This document shows positions 24,801 through 31,933 of a stretch of DNA of 64,000 nt, piece after piece. Positions within the stretch are counted from its first letter, which is position 1. Each line of letters starts with the position of its first letter. This DNA comes from a virus: IMG/VR virus record IMGVR_UViG_3300046318_000439, positions 1 through 64,000 of that record; one strand, written 5' to 3'. Under the pieces are notes generated by a model, which ran no database searches, was not told where the DNA came from, and saw nothing but the letters and a program-made list of their open reading frames with translations. The translations under genes and the position numbers were made by a program.

Positions 24801-25598
24801 AAATCCAGTATCCCCTCGGCTACCAGTAAATCCTTGGCTACCGGTAAATCCTTGGCTACCAGTGTAGCCTTGAGATCCAACAAAGCCAGTATCGCCCTTG
24901 GAACCTGTAAATCCAATATCTCCTTTAGAGCCTGTGAAGCCGAAAGAACCAGTAAATCCAGTATCCCCTCGGCTACCAGTAAATCCTTGGCTACCAGTAA
25001 AACCACGCGATCCTGTATAACCAACAAATGGACCTACGTTCACCCATTGACTGCCGTCCCAAACCCATATATCGCCTGTATCAGATGTTACATAAGCATC
25101 ACCTGATGTTGCGCCGCCTGGTAGATTACTTGATGTAGTTACTACACCTTTAAGATTGACAGAAGTACCGTCTAAACCTTTAGAACCAGTAAAGCCTTGA
25201 GAACCAGTAAAACCTTGAGAACCAACATATCCCAAAACACCTTGAGATCCAGTATAACCAGTTAAGCCACGTGAGCCAGAATATCCTATAGGACCTTGCG
25301 AACCAGTATAACCTATATTTGTAGGGTCGGCAAATAATACCCACTGAGCACCATCGTAGATGTATGTCTTACCAGTTGTTGTATCGCGCCAGAGATCGCC
25401 AGCGAAGGGAGAGGAAGGTGCAGTTGTGCTATCCGTTACGGGCTTGTCAAATTTAACGACCGCGTCCGTACCGTCGTTCTTTTTGATGTATATTCTACCG
25501 TCATATGTATTGACGGCCAATTCACCAAGAGCAAGGTCTGTTGTGAGCGGTACTTTTCCAGCAACCGCACTGCGTTTTATCTTTATTTCATTAGCCAT
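21885..25598 (-). CDS. Long collagen-like tail fibre with WDG modules
   Basis: 1237 residues. Residues 1-50 (MANEIKIKRS...TTDLALGELAVNTYDGRIYI) are the N-terminal tail-attachment module known from many phage fibres. After a first short module with YDGAQWVLFADPTN, five long Gly-X-Y blocks (mostly GFT-GSQ-GDI and variants) alternate with small globular modules. Two of these share GDAYVTSDTG...WVWDGSQWVNVG, two share FNDGTSSQWVELTN, and one has FDYTFSTDTTGSDPTSGYLKF. The C-terminal ~85 residues form a beta domain (AEDITFFYAVDAITLSEVRAV). Probably a long trimeric stalk with regular bulges and a terminal head. The codons of the Gly-X-Y units are highly repetitive, so length variation by recombination is likely. 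Confidence 0.85.
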   Translation of the reverse strand: MANEIKIKRSAVAGKVPLTTDLALGELAVNTYDGRIYIKKNDGTDAVVKFDKPVTDSTTAPSSPFAGDLWRDTTTGKTYIYDGAQWVLFADPTNIGYTGSQGPIGYSGSRGLTGYTGSQGVLGYVGSQGFTGSQGFTGSKGLDGTSVNLKGVVTTSSNLPGGATSGDAYVTSDTGDIWVWDGSQWVNVGPFVGYTGSRGFTGSQGFTGSRGDTGFTGSFGFTGSKGDIGFTGSKGDTGFVGSQGYTGSQGFTGSQGFTGSRGDTGFTGSFGFTGSLGFTGSQGGFGGASFDYTFSTDTTGSDPTSGYLKFNNADISLATTLYIDDESDGAFDIQQYLRTIDDSTSTIKGHFRISNKQDSNDFALFTISSITEQTGYFEVSCNYIAGSATSFSNNEDIFISFARTGDKGDVGYTGSRGDTGFTGSKGDIGFTGSQGDIGYTGSRGDTGFTGSRGDIGYTGSQGFTGSQGDIGFTGSRGAVMTYFQSTPPVSPNENDVWVDSTTGVQYWYFNDGTSSQWVELTNAGIIGYTGSKGDLGFTGSQGDIGFTGSQGYTGSQGVVGFTGSQGNIGFTGSKGDTGFVGSRGDTGFTGSQGDLGFTGSKGDIGYTGSQGFTGSQGDIGFTGSKGDIGYTGSQGFTGSQGDIGFTGSRGDTGFTGSQGFTGSQGDIGFTGSRGDTGFTGSQGDTGFTGSQGFTGSRGNDGTSITVKGVVATSSNLPSSGNTAGDAYVTSDTGNLWIWDGSAWSDVGTFVGYTGSRGFTGSQGDIGFTGSQGFTGSQGDIGFTGSQGFTGSRGDTGFTGSQGDIGFTGSQGFTGSRGDTGFTGSKGDIGFTGSQGFTGSRGDTGFTGSQGNIGFTGSKGDVGFTGSVGFTGSQGDIGFTGSKGDVGFTGSKGDVGFTGSVGFTGSQGDIGFTGSQGNTGFIGSQGDTGFTGSVGFTGSQGNIGFTGSRGDTGFTGSVGFTGSQGVGFTGSQGDTGFAGSTGFTGSQGVGFTGSAGFTGSAGFTGSVGFTGSAGFTGSQGSGFTGSAGGVNVTFSSTAPSSPLNGDLWIDDNGTQFIYFNDGTSSQWVELANQGILGYTGSAGSGFTGSAGSTGFTGSVGFTGSEGTGFTGSAGFTGSVGFTGSVGTAGSASPKSLSVMDPTSAEDITFFYAVDAITLSEVRAVLRGSATPSVTYTIRYASDRSSTGTAAVSAATVTSTTTGTAATIASASIPAGNFVWLETTAVSGTVNEFSVSLTF
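22190..25360 (-). repeat. Collagen-like Gly-X-Y coding repeats
   Basis: DNA repeats of 9, 18 and 27 bases coding for GFTGSQ, GDIGFTGSK and similar units, in five clusters separated by unique modules. The larger units (about 27 bases) are repeated with few differences, which makes slippage or unequal crossing-over likely. Confidence 0.8.
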
Positions 25599-25638
25599 TT
25601 GGCATCCCTACAAATTTGCTATATAGCAGAGGAAAACG

Positions 25639-25667
25639 TTGATTACAACAGTATTTAGTTGTATAAT
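25639..25667 (+). promoter_or_regulatory. sigma70-like promoter for glycosyltransferase gene
   Basis: TTGATT at 25639-25644, 17 bases, then a perfect TATAAT at 25662-25667. The ATG at 25700 lies 33 bases after the -10 box, with AGG at 25691-25693 as a weak ribosome-binding site. It is host-type and unlike the T4 late motifs used by the minus-strand structural genes. Confidence 0.65.
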
Positions 25668-25699
25668 TATTAGTAATTTTCGATATATTTAGGTATTTG

Positions 25700-28600
25700 A
25701 TGATCTCCATAGCAATTATTGATGTTCTTGGTTTGACATATGATGGCACGACACTAGAGAAGCGTGGACTGGGTGGTTCTGAGTCAGCTATAATCCTTAT
25801 GGCCCGTGAGTTGGCTAAAGTAGGATTTAATGTTACTGTGTTTAACAATTGTATTGATTCGCAGTCAGAGGAAGGTGTTTATGATGGCGTAAAATATATT
25901 GACCTTACAAACATTAACACTTCTCCACAGAACTACGATGTTGTAATTTCTTCCCGAACGGTTGTTCCGTTTCTACCAGAACATCTTTGGTCACAGTTCC
26001 AGTATAACCCTTCAGCATTTAAACAAATCAAACAAAACGCAAAACTAAAAATCATGTGGATGCATGATACGTTTTGCACTGGAGATCATCTGCTTGAAGA
26101 TATGTTAGTGCGCGGTGATATTGATGAGATTTTCACACTATCTGATTTTCATACATCGTACGTAACAACATGCGCACATGGACGCAAGCGTAACTTTGAA
26201 GTATTAAAGAATAAGATTTACATGACGCGTAACGGAGCTGTTGCGCACAATAAAGAAATAGATTACAGTAAAAAAGATCCAAACCTTTTTGTTTACAATG
26301 CCTCAGTAACAAAAGGAATGATTCCACTCGTTACAAAGATCTGGCCAAAACTAAAAGAAAAAGCCCCAAATATTAAACTAAAAGTAATTGGGGGTTATTA
26401 TAGGTTTAGAGATGGCGCCCCGCCTGATGCTCAAGAAGTAAAGTTCTGGCAGCTAGCAGATGAACCAAAAAATAAAGAGTTGGGTATAGAATTTACTGGA
26501 ATTATAAAACAATCAGAAATTGCTGACATCCTTGCCTCTGCATCTTTCATGATATATCCTGGAGCGTTTCCAGAAACATTTGGTATATCATCGCTCGAGG
26601 CGTTATTGAATAACACACCAATTATAACAACGCGTTTTGGAGCATTAGAAGAAACAGCAATCGGTGGTGCATGTTATTTAATGGACTATGCCATTGAACC
26701 AAATAGCTTATTTCCAGAAATTAATCACGAACGACAGGTTGATCAGTTTGTAGATCTCACTTTACAATCATACCACAACCGTTACTTGCATCAACAAAAA
26801 TCATACTATTGTAATATTATAAAAGATGTTAGTGGTTGGGATTCAGTATCACTACAATGGAAACAACATCTTTATAAGAAACTTGGAATGTGTTTACCGG
26901 TTGATGATTACCGCAAAGTATCTAAAATCAACTTTAAAGTTCAAAAAGTATTCGGAAGAAGATTTTCAAATATTGAAGAATTATCATATCCACGCCAATC
27001 AACTGAACAGCGTATTGTTGTTGTGAGCCCATTATATAACGCGCAAGACTATGTAAGTAAGTGCATTCAATCAGTAGCTCAACAGGATTATGATAATTAT
27101 CACCATTACATTATTGATGATTGTTCAACAGACAATACCAGTCGTGTAGTACACGAAACAATACAAAAGCTACCGGAACAGTTACGGGAAAGATTCACCC
27201 TAATAACCAATAAAGAAAATTATGGAGCTGTATACAATCAAATTTCCTTAATACGGGATTTAAATGACAATGATGTTGTTATGTTATTAGATGGGGACGA
27301 CTGGCTAGTTAATGATAATAACGTTTTTAGCTACTACAACAATCTGTATGATGGCACAACGGAGTTTACATATGGATCGTGTTGGTCTGTTGTGGACAAT
27401 ATTCCGTTAATCTCACAACCTTATCCAGAGCATATAAAAAAATCTAAGCAATATAGAAACCACAAGTTTAATTGGGGTATTCCATACACACATCTTAGAA
27501 CATTTAAAAAGTATTTACTTAATAACGTCGATGATGCAGCTTTTAAAGATTCAGAAGGACATTGGTACAAAGCTGGTGGAGATGGATCTACCTTCTATAA
27601 CATTATTGAACAAGCTGATCCAGATAAAGTGAAGGTAGTACAAGATATTGTGTATAATTACAACGATGCTTCTCCTCTCAACGACTATAAAGTAAATGGT
27701 GCATTACAAAACCGCAACGCAAGACAAATACAACAGAAAAAGCAGATTATGAAAACAATTTTGATAGCAGTACCTACAGCAAAGAACATTGAGGTGGATA
27801 CATTTAAATCCATATACGATCTAACCGTGCCAGAAGGATATAAGACTACATTCCAATACTTTTATGGATATAACATCGATCAGGTTAGAAACTTAATTGC
27901 TGATTGGGTGGTGAAGGGGTTTGATTATCTTTTGTCTGTAGATAGTGATATAGTACTTCCTAAAGACACTCTCGTAAAGATGTTACAGCATGATAAAGAT
28001 TTAGTAACAGGCGTTTATATACAACGCAAGCACGGTGTGCAAATACCAGAGATGTATCAGCTAAATTCCTTTGGAGGAGTTGCTAATATGTCGCTGGATC
28101 AGCTTGCGACAAATAATCTGACAGAAATTGCAGGTTGTGGTTTTGGTTGCGTGTTGGTTAAAAAGGAGGTGTTTGCAAAAGTAGGATATCCTCAATTCGA
28201 ATATCATTCAGCTATCGATCATAAATTCACTGTATCGGAAGATGTAGACTTCTGTAGAAAGGCACGCGATGCAGGATTTAAATTATATGTAGATCCAACA
28301 ATCGTTTGCGATCACATTGGTGGCTTTGTGTTTAAACCATCAATTCCAGAAGCTAGACCAGTCGATAATACTGAGCAACGATTGAGAGAGCTAGGTAGTT
28401 GGCCATTGCTACCGAAAACGCATATCGACTACCTACACAAACTTAAAACCGATTATAATTTTGAACCAAAGGTAGTGTATGACATTGGTGCATGTGTACT
28501 GCATTGGACTAATGAAGCAAAGCAAGTTTGGCCAGATGCTGAGTTTGTTGTGTTTGAAGCAATGGAAGCTGCTGAGTTTCTTTATAAAGAAAAAGGATAT

Positions 28601-29047
28601 AAGTACAACATCGGTTTACTGAGTGATCGCGATAATCGATTAATTGACTTTTACGAGAACACAACTCATCCAGGTGGTAACTCTTACTATAAAGAAAACC
28701 CACAAATCAATCCAAGTGCTTCTGAATGTTTCAACGAAACTCATAAAAAAACTCTTAGATCCATTACCGTTGATACCGTAATGAAACAAAAGAAATTTCC
28801 TTTACCTGATCTCGTGAAGATGGATGTGCAGGGAGCGGAGCTTGATGTGTTACGAGGTATGGAAAGATCGCTGAGAAAGTGCAAGCATTTGATTCTAGAA
28901 TTGCAGCACGTACCTTATAACGAAGGAGCTCCATTGAAGGATGCTGTTATAAGAGAGGTAGAAAAAATGGGATTCAAATTGGAGACACCCCTATTCAGCA
29001 TGAATAAGGATATCGATGGAGACTACCACTTCATTAGAGTAGACTAA
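25700..29047 (+). CDS. Four-domain glycosyltransferase / FkbM methyltransferase fusion
   Basis: 1115 residues from the ATG at 25700; a TTG three bases earlier is in frame but less likely. Residues 1-~410 form a GT-B glycosyltransferase (GLGGSES, then YPGAFPETFGISSLEALL). Residues ~438-680 are a GT-A family-2 domain (VVVSPLYNAQDYVSKCIQSV, YIIDDCSTDNT, LLDGDDWL). Residues ~684-905 are a third GT-A-like domain (AVPTAKN, LSVDSDIVLP, CGFGCVLVKKEVF, EDVDFCRKARDAGFKL). Residues ~924-1115 are an FkbM-type methyltransferase (VVYDIGACVLHW, KMDVQGAELDVLRGM). One polypeptide could therefore add several sugars and methylate the product. Acceptor unknown: a host surface glycan or virion proteins. It stands alone on the plus strand with its own promoter and terminator. 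Confidence 0.85.
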   Translation: MISIAIIDVLGLTYDGTTLEKRGLGGSESAIILMARELAKVGFNVTVFNNCIDSQSEEGVYDGVKYIDLTNINTSPQNYDVVISSRTVVPFLPEHLWSQFQYNPSAFKQIKQNAKLKIMWMHDTFCTGDHLLEDMLVRGDIDEIFTLSDFHTSYVTTCAHGRKRNFEVLKNKIYMTRNGAVAHNKEIDYSKKDPNLFVYNASVTKGMIPLVTKIWPKLKEKAPNIKLKVIGGYYRFRDGAPPDAQEVKFWQLADEPKNKELGIEFTGIIKQSEIADILASASFMIYPGAFPETFGISSLEALLNNTPIITTRFGALEETAIGGACYLMDYAIEPNSLFPEINHERQVDQFVDLTLQSYHNRYLHQQKSYYCNIIKDVSGWDSVSLQWKQHLYKKLGMCLPVDDYRKVSKINFKVQKVFGRRFSNIEELSYPRQSTEQRIVVVSPLYNAQDYVSKCIQSVAQQDYDNYHHYIIDDCSTDNTSRVVHETIQKLPEQLRERFTLITNKENYGAVYNQISLIRDLNDNDVVMLLDGDDWLVNDNNVFSYYNNLYDGTTEFTYGSCWSVVDNIPLISQPYPEHIKKSKQYRNHKFNWGIPYTHLRTFKKYLLNNVDDAAFKDSEGHWYKAGGDGSTFYNIIEQADPDKVKVVQDIVYNYNDASPLNDYKVNGALQNRNARQIQQKKQIMKTILIAVPTAKNIEVDTFKSIYDLTVPEGYKTTFQYFYGYNIDQVRNLIADWVVKGFDYLLSVDSDIVLPKDTLVKMLQHDKDLVTGVYIQRKHGVQIPEMYQLNSFGGVANMSLDQLATNNLTEIAGCGFGCVLVKKEVFAKVGYPQFEYHSAIDHKFTVSEDVDFCRKARDAGFKLYVDPTIVCDHIGGFVFKPSIPEARPVDNTEQRLRELGSWPLLPKTHIDYLHKLKTDYNFEPKVVYDIGACVLHWTNEAKQVWPDAEFVVFEAMEAAEFLYKEKGYKYNIGLLSDRDNRLIDFYENTTHPGGNSYYKENPQINPSASECFNETHKKTLRSITVDTVMKQKKFPLPDLVKMDVQGAELDVLRGMERSLRKCKHLILELQHVPYNEGAPLKDAVIREVEKMGFKLETPLFSMNKDIDGDYHFIRVD

Positions 29048-29259
29048 TCAGTCTGTTTGAAATCGTCTTCTTGTTCGACTGAACCAGGCTCTTTTGTGCC
29101 TGGTTCATTGTCTTTTTCTTGTTGAGCTAATAGAGCGTTGTATCTTTGCTCTAATAGTACTAACTTTGTTTCTAACATTACATTCTTATTTGTCAATTCA
29201 CTATTCAGTGCCAACATCCGTTGAATGTAAGCATTCAAAAATTCATGATCCAAAATCAA
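29044..29259 (-). CDS. Small coiled-coil protein
   Basis: 71 residues. Residues ~5-48 (YIQRMLALNSELTNKNVMLETKLV...) form a heptad-patterned helix and the C-terminus is acidic and Pro/Gly-rich (NEPGTKEPGSVEQEDD). Its 3' end overlaps the end of the plus-strand glycosyltransferase gene by four bases. An AAGGAG ribosome-binding site precedes the ATG. Small coiled-coil proteins like this are common beside fibre genes in T4-like phages. Role unknown. Confidence 0.6.
   Translation of the reverse strand: MILDHEFLNAYIQRMLALNSELTNKNVMLETKLVLLEQRYNALLAQQEKDNEPGTKEPGSVEQEDDFKQTD
29080..29120 (+). terminator. Rho-independent terminator of the glycosyltransferase gene
   Basis: A perfect 10-base stem, TGAACCAGGC and GCCTGGTTCA, with an 8-base loop and a following tract ATTGTCTTTTTCTT on the plus strand, 33 bases after the stop codon at 29047. 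On the minus strand no such U-rich tract follows, so it acts in one direction. The hairpin lies inside the coding sequence of the minus-strand coiled-coil gene and corresponds there to the NEPGTKEPGS residues. Confidence 0.7.
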
Positions 29260-29271
29260 ACTCCTTAATAA

Positions 29272-30693
29272 TTAAAACGACCCACCATCAATTCCAGCGA
29301 ATGCTGGTACGTTAGAAATAACTTGTAATACTTGTCCATTAGCACCAGCGGCAGTTGTTTGTAATGCAGCTGAACCATTACCATACAAAACGCCATTTTG
29401 TGTGTGCGTTGTTGTTCCAGTACCACCGCTACCAACTGGTAGAGCTGTTGCTAAAGATAATGTATTTGCTGCCAATGCAACGGCATATGTGCTGTTTGCT
29501 GTAATTGAGAAATTAGTTGCATTTGCTACAAAACCGCCGACTTCGAAGAAAGCATTCAAAGTAGCTAACTTGTAGGATAGAGCAGCTGTGTCTACAGTCG
29601 TTGAAGGTTCAGCTTCTAATCCTGTAAATATTTTATATTTGCCATCAGACGCGTCACGGAAAATACCAGTGTAGAAATCTGTTGTATTGTTAGCATATAC
29701 AGAGTAGAAACCAGCATCAATTGCATCGCCAGCTGAGTTAGCTACGTTATTGTTTTTAGCCAATTTAAACATTGGATCTTCGACGACTAAGTTGACTGTG
29801 TCAATAGTAGTCAAAGTACCGTTAATGTTTACGTTACCAGAAACAGTTAAATCGTTGTTGATTGTAACGTTATTAGCAACTAAATTAGCCGTAACGTTTG
29901 CATCGCCGGTGATGTCTAAAGCAACACCAGGGGTTGTGTCGTTAATACCAATACGATTGTTTACTGTATCAACAAATAAAACACCAGAATCGAAATTGAC
30001 GTTAGCATTAAATGTGGCTAGGTTACTGAATGTAGCATTGCCTGTAACAGCAATAGTATTACTGAATGTAGCATTACCAGTTACAGTAATTGTGTTGCTA
30101 AACGTTGCATTACCAGTTACAGTTAGTTTACCACCTAATGCAGTATTACCAGATACGTTGGCTGTACCAACAACTTGTAAGCTAGCATCTGGAGCTGTAG
30201 TTAAAATACCAACGCGGTTATTGAAAGCATCAACGAACAATGTATCAGTGTCATAAACAACGTTGCCACTACCAAAAGTCGTAATGCCGTTGAATGATAG
30301 ATTACCACTAACTGTTAACGTTCCACCAACTGTTGCGTTACCGCTAATATTAGCAGTACCAGAAACAACTAAGGTTGCAGCTGCGTTTGTTGTACCATCT
30401 GGACCAATAACAATTGTATTTGTCTTAAACTGATCTAAGAAGTTATTGGCGTTTGTGACAACGACAGCGTTAGCTGTTAGAACACCACCAGATCCAGAAT
30501 CAGTATTGGCCTGATGGATAAAGCTGTATTTACCACCAGCAATACGCAATGGCGTACCTGGCGTCACCGCAATCGGATCACCAATGAATAGCGAATTGGC
30601 AGTGTTTAAGAACGAAAACGCTAGTTCGCCATTAGCTAACGACGCTGGTGCGCTTTGGCTGGTACTGCGTTTTATTTGAATAATATTGGACAT
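29272..30693 (-). CDS. Tail fibre protein with Asn/Thr-rich repeats
   Basis: 473 residues. It starts with MSNIIQIKRST...SLANGELAFSFLN, the same type of tail-attachment N-terminus as the collagen-like fibre at 21885. Residues ~80-290 are built of repeats with VTGNATFSNTI, VSGNVNINGTL and NNRIGINDTTPGVALDITGDANVTANL. This is the triple beta-helix-like repeat of phage fibres. The C-terminus is a different domain (TTTHTQNGVLYGNGSAALQTT...GQVLQVI). A GATAAATA motif at 30734 lies 41 bases upstream. Confidence 0.75.
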   Translation of the reverse strand: MSNIIQIKRSTSQSAPASLANGELAFSFLNTANSLFIGDPIAVTPGTPLRIAGGKYSFIHQANTDSGSGGVLTANAVVVTNANNFLDQFKTNTIVIGPDGTTNAAATLVVSGTANISGNATVGGTLTVSGNLSFNGITTFGSGNVVYDTDTLFVDAFNNRVGILTTAPDASLQVVGTANVSGNTALGGKLTVTGNATFSNTITVTGNATFSNTIAVTGNATFSNLATFNANVNFDSGVLFVDTVNNRIGINDTTPGVALDITGDANVTANLVANNVTINNDLTVSGNVNINGTLTTIDTVNLVVEDPMFKLAKNNNVANSAGDAIDAGFYSVYANNTTDFYTGIFRDASDGKYKIFTGLEAEPSTTVDTAALSYKLATLNAFFEVGGFVANATNFSITANSTYAVALAANTLSLATALPVGSGGTGTTTHTQNGVLYGNGSAALQTTAAGANGQVLQVISNVPAFAGIDGGSF

Positions 30694-30927
30694 TTAAAAT
30701 GTTCCCCCGTCTAGATTTAATTCTTGTACGACATATTTATCTGTTGCTGAATTGTACACTAACGTTGCGTTGTTAGCGGCCGTTTCTCCCTCAATAACAT
30801 CATCTAGATTGTCAAGCCTGTTAAGCGAAACTGCAGTGGAACCTGAAAGCGTTAAAACATCAGTAGATTGGAATGTATCTATTGGTGTAAATTCAACTAC
30901 TATTCGATTAGTGGTATCAATTGCCAT
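30694..30927 (-). CDS. Small hypothetical structural protein
   Basis: 77 residues, starting MAIDTTNRIVVEFTPIDTF. Beta-rich, acidic, no signal and no membrane segment. It contains DVIEGETAANNATLVYNSATDKYVVQ, a phrase also found near the ends of phage fibre proteins that bind DNA-free tail spikes or act as short connectors. It lies between a BppU-like protein and the fibre gene with no gap, so it is probably a co-expressed tail component. Confidence 0.5.
   Translation of the reverse strand: MAIDTTNRIVVEFTPIDTFQSTDVLTLSGSTAVSLNRLDNLDDVIEGETAANNATLVYNSATDKYVVQELNLDGGTF
30734..30741 (-). promoter_or_regulatory. T4-type late promoter-like motif
   Basis: The minus strand reads GATAAATA, within the coding end of the 77-residue gene and 41 bases upstream of the fibre gene start at 30693. 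One mismatch from consensus. The coding location lowers confidence. Confidence 0.3.
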
Positions 30928-30930
30928 CGA

Positions 30931-31260
30931 TTACCTCGTCACATTCGGTGATATCGTAACAACACCTTCTACGATTCGTGAAATTCTTCCTAAACTATCT
31001 GTCAATTCTACATCATACACGTAGCGGCCTGCATTGAGGTTGGCTGTGGCATTAGCCGTAAGTGTTAAAATCACTCCTCCAGATTCTGGAGTTATAGTGG
31101 TACTAAAGCTAACTGCATTACTCGATGTGTAATGCTTTCTCATTTGAGCGGCTGCAGTATATCCAGTCAGATTGACGGCAGATCCGTCAGTGTCCGTTAG
31201 GAAAAGCTGAGTTGCGTATGTTGCGCCTTGATCGATGAATAGGTTCGCTTTGATAGCCAT
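30931..31260 (-). CDS. Small beta-sandwich tail protein (BppU N-domain-like)
   Basis: 109 residues. MAIKANLFIDQGATYATQLFL, then LTGYTAAAQMRKHYTSSNAV, and an N-terminal strand pattern ending in AGRYVYDVELTDSLGRI. This matches small baseplate or fibre proteins of marine T4-like phages and the first domain of BppU-type proteins. It likely links a fibre to the baseplate. A perfect TATAAATA late-promoter motif lies 31 bases upstream, so this gene starts a late transcript that runs into the fibre. Confidence 0.6.
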   Translation of the reverse strand: MAIKANLFIDQGATYATQLFLTDTDGSAVNLTGYTAAAQMRKHYTSSNAVSFSTTITPESGGVILTLTANATANLNAGRYVYDVELTDSLGRISRIVEGVVTISPNVTR

Positions 31261-31290
31261 TTTTAAGCACTAAAGTAAGGATTCTTGTTC

Positions 31291-31298
31291 TATTTATA
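31291..31298 (-). promoter_or_regulatory. T4-type late promoter (perfect TATAAATA)
   Basis: The minus strand carries TATAAATA, the exact T4 late consensus, in a true intergenic gap and 31 bases upstream of the ATG at 31260. It is the cleanest late promoter in the window and is divergent from the sigma70-like promoter of the deacetylase gene. Confidence 0.65.
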
Positions 31299-31319
31299 AC
31301 ACCCATAAACTCTAGTCTG

Positions 31320-31347
31320 TTGACTTTTATAGTATACTAGGTATAAT
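31320..31347 (+). promoter_or_regulatory. sigma70-like promoter with internal palindrome
   Basis: TTGACT (31320-31325), 16 bases, TATAAT (31342-31347), then a 28-base leader to the ATG at 31376. The spacer holds the perfect 10-base palindrome TAGTATACTA (31330-31339), a possible operator. No clear Shine-Dalgarno sequence precedes the start. Confidence 0.65.
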
Positions 31348-31375
31348 CAGCTTGTGGCTGTAAATATATAATTAT

Positions 31376-31933
31376 ATGGCTAATAATAAACCAATACTGA
31401 TGATTCACAAGATAGAAGAGGAGATGTTTAAGCTTCCTCTTCATGAGTACACCCTAACATTTGACGATGGGTTATACAATCATTATTTCTATAAAGACGC
31501 GCTGTCTCTAATACCTACTAAAAAGATATTCTTTATATCATCTAATATAGTATGTAATAGTGCTCAAAATCAAGCATTTACCACAAGCGACCTAGCGCAT
31601 GAAAAATCCAAAAATGGCAATTATGAGGATTTCATGACGGTAGATCAGATCAAAGAGATATCAAACACCCCTGATATGGAAATTGGGTGTCATTCCCATT
31701 ATCACAGCAACATTGACCACTTGTCAACGCTAGCAGATAAAATCAAGTTTATTAAGCAGGATACCAACACTTCTTTACAGTGGTTCGCAGATAATGTTGG
31801 CATCATTCCAACTAAGTATTGTTTTCCTTATAACAACGATCTGCAAGGAATGTATAAACTCGCAATACAAGATAAGTTTACGGAGTTTTACGGTCGCGAG
31901 AGAATACCAATTGAAACGCTTCTGCGTAGTTAA
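31376..31933 (+). CDS. NodB-type polysaccharide deacetylase (CE4-like)
   Basis: 185 residues. It has the CE4 signature: TFDDG at 28-32 (catalytic base D30 and metal D31), H106-x3-H110 (CHSHYH) as metal histidines, and CFPY at ~149-152 in the place of the RxPY motif. Such enzymes remove acetyl groups from N-acetylated sugars in capsules, chitin-like polymers or peptidoglycan. No signal peptide is visible, so it may act inside the cell on a precursor or depend on the phage particle. It is read from its own sigma70-like promoter, opposite to all neighbours, and its 3' end overlaps the PIG-L gene by 56 bases. Shorter than many NodB domains, which suggests a minimal form. Confidence 0.78.
   Translation: MANNKPILMIHKIEEEMFKLPLHEYTLTFDDGLYNHYFYKDALSLIPTKKIFFISSNIVCNSAQNQAFTTSDLAHEKSKNGNYEDFMTVDQIKEISNTPDMEIGCHSHYHSNIDHLSTLADKIKFIKQDTNTSLQWFADNVGIIPTKYCFPYNNDLQGMYKLAIQDKFTEFYGRERIPIETLLRS

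Noticed and set aside
27749-29047. Internal ATG (MKTILIAVPT) as separate gene within the glycosyltransferase fusion
   Set aside because: The frame is continuous and no good ribosome-binding site precedes this ATG, so one polypeptide is simpler. Internal initiation cannot be ruled out.
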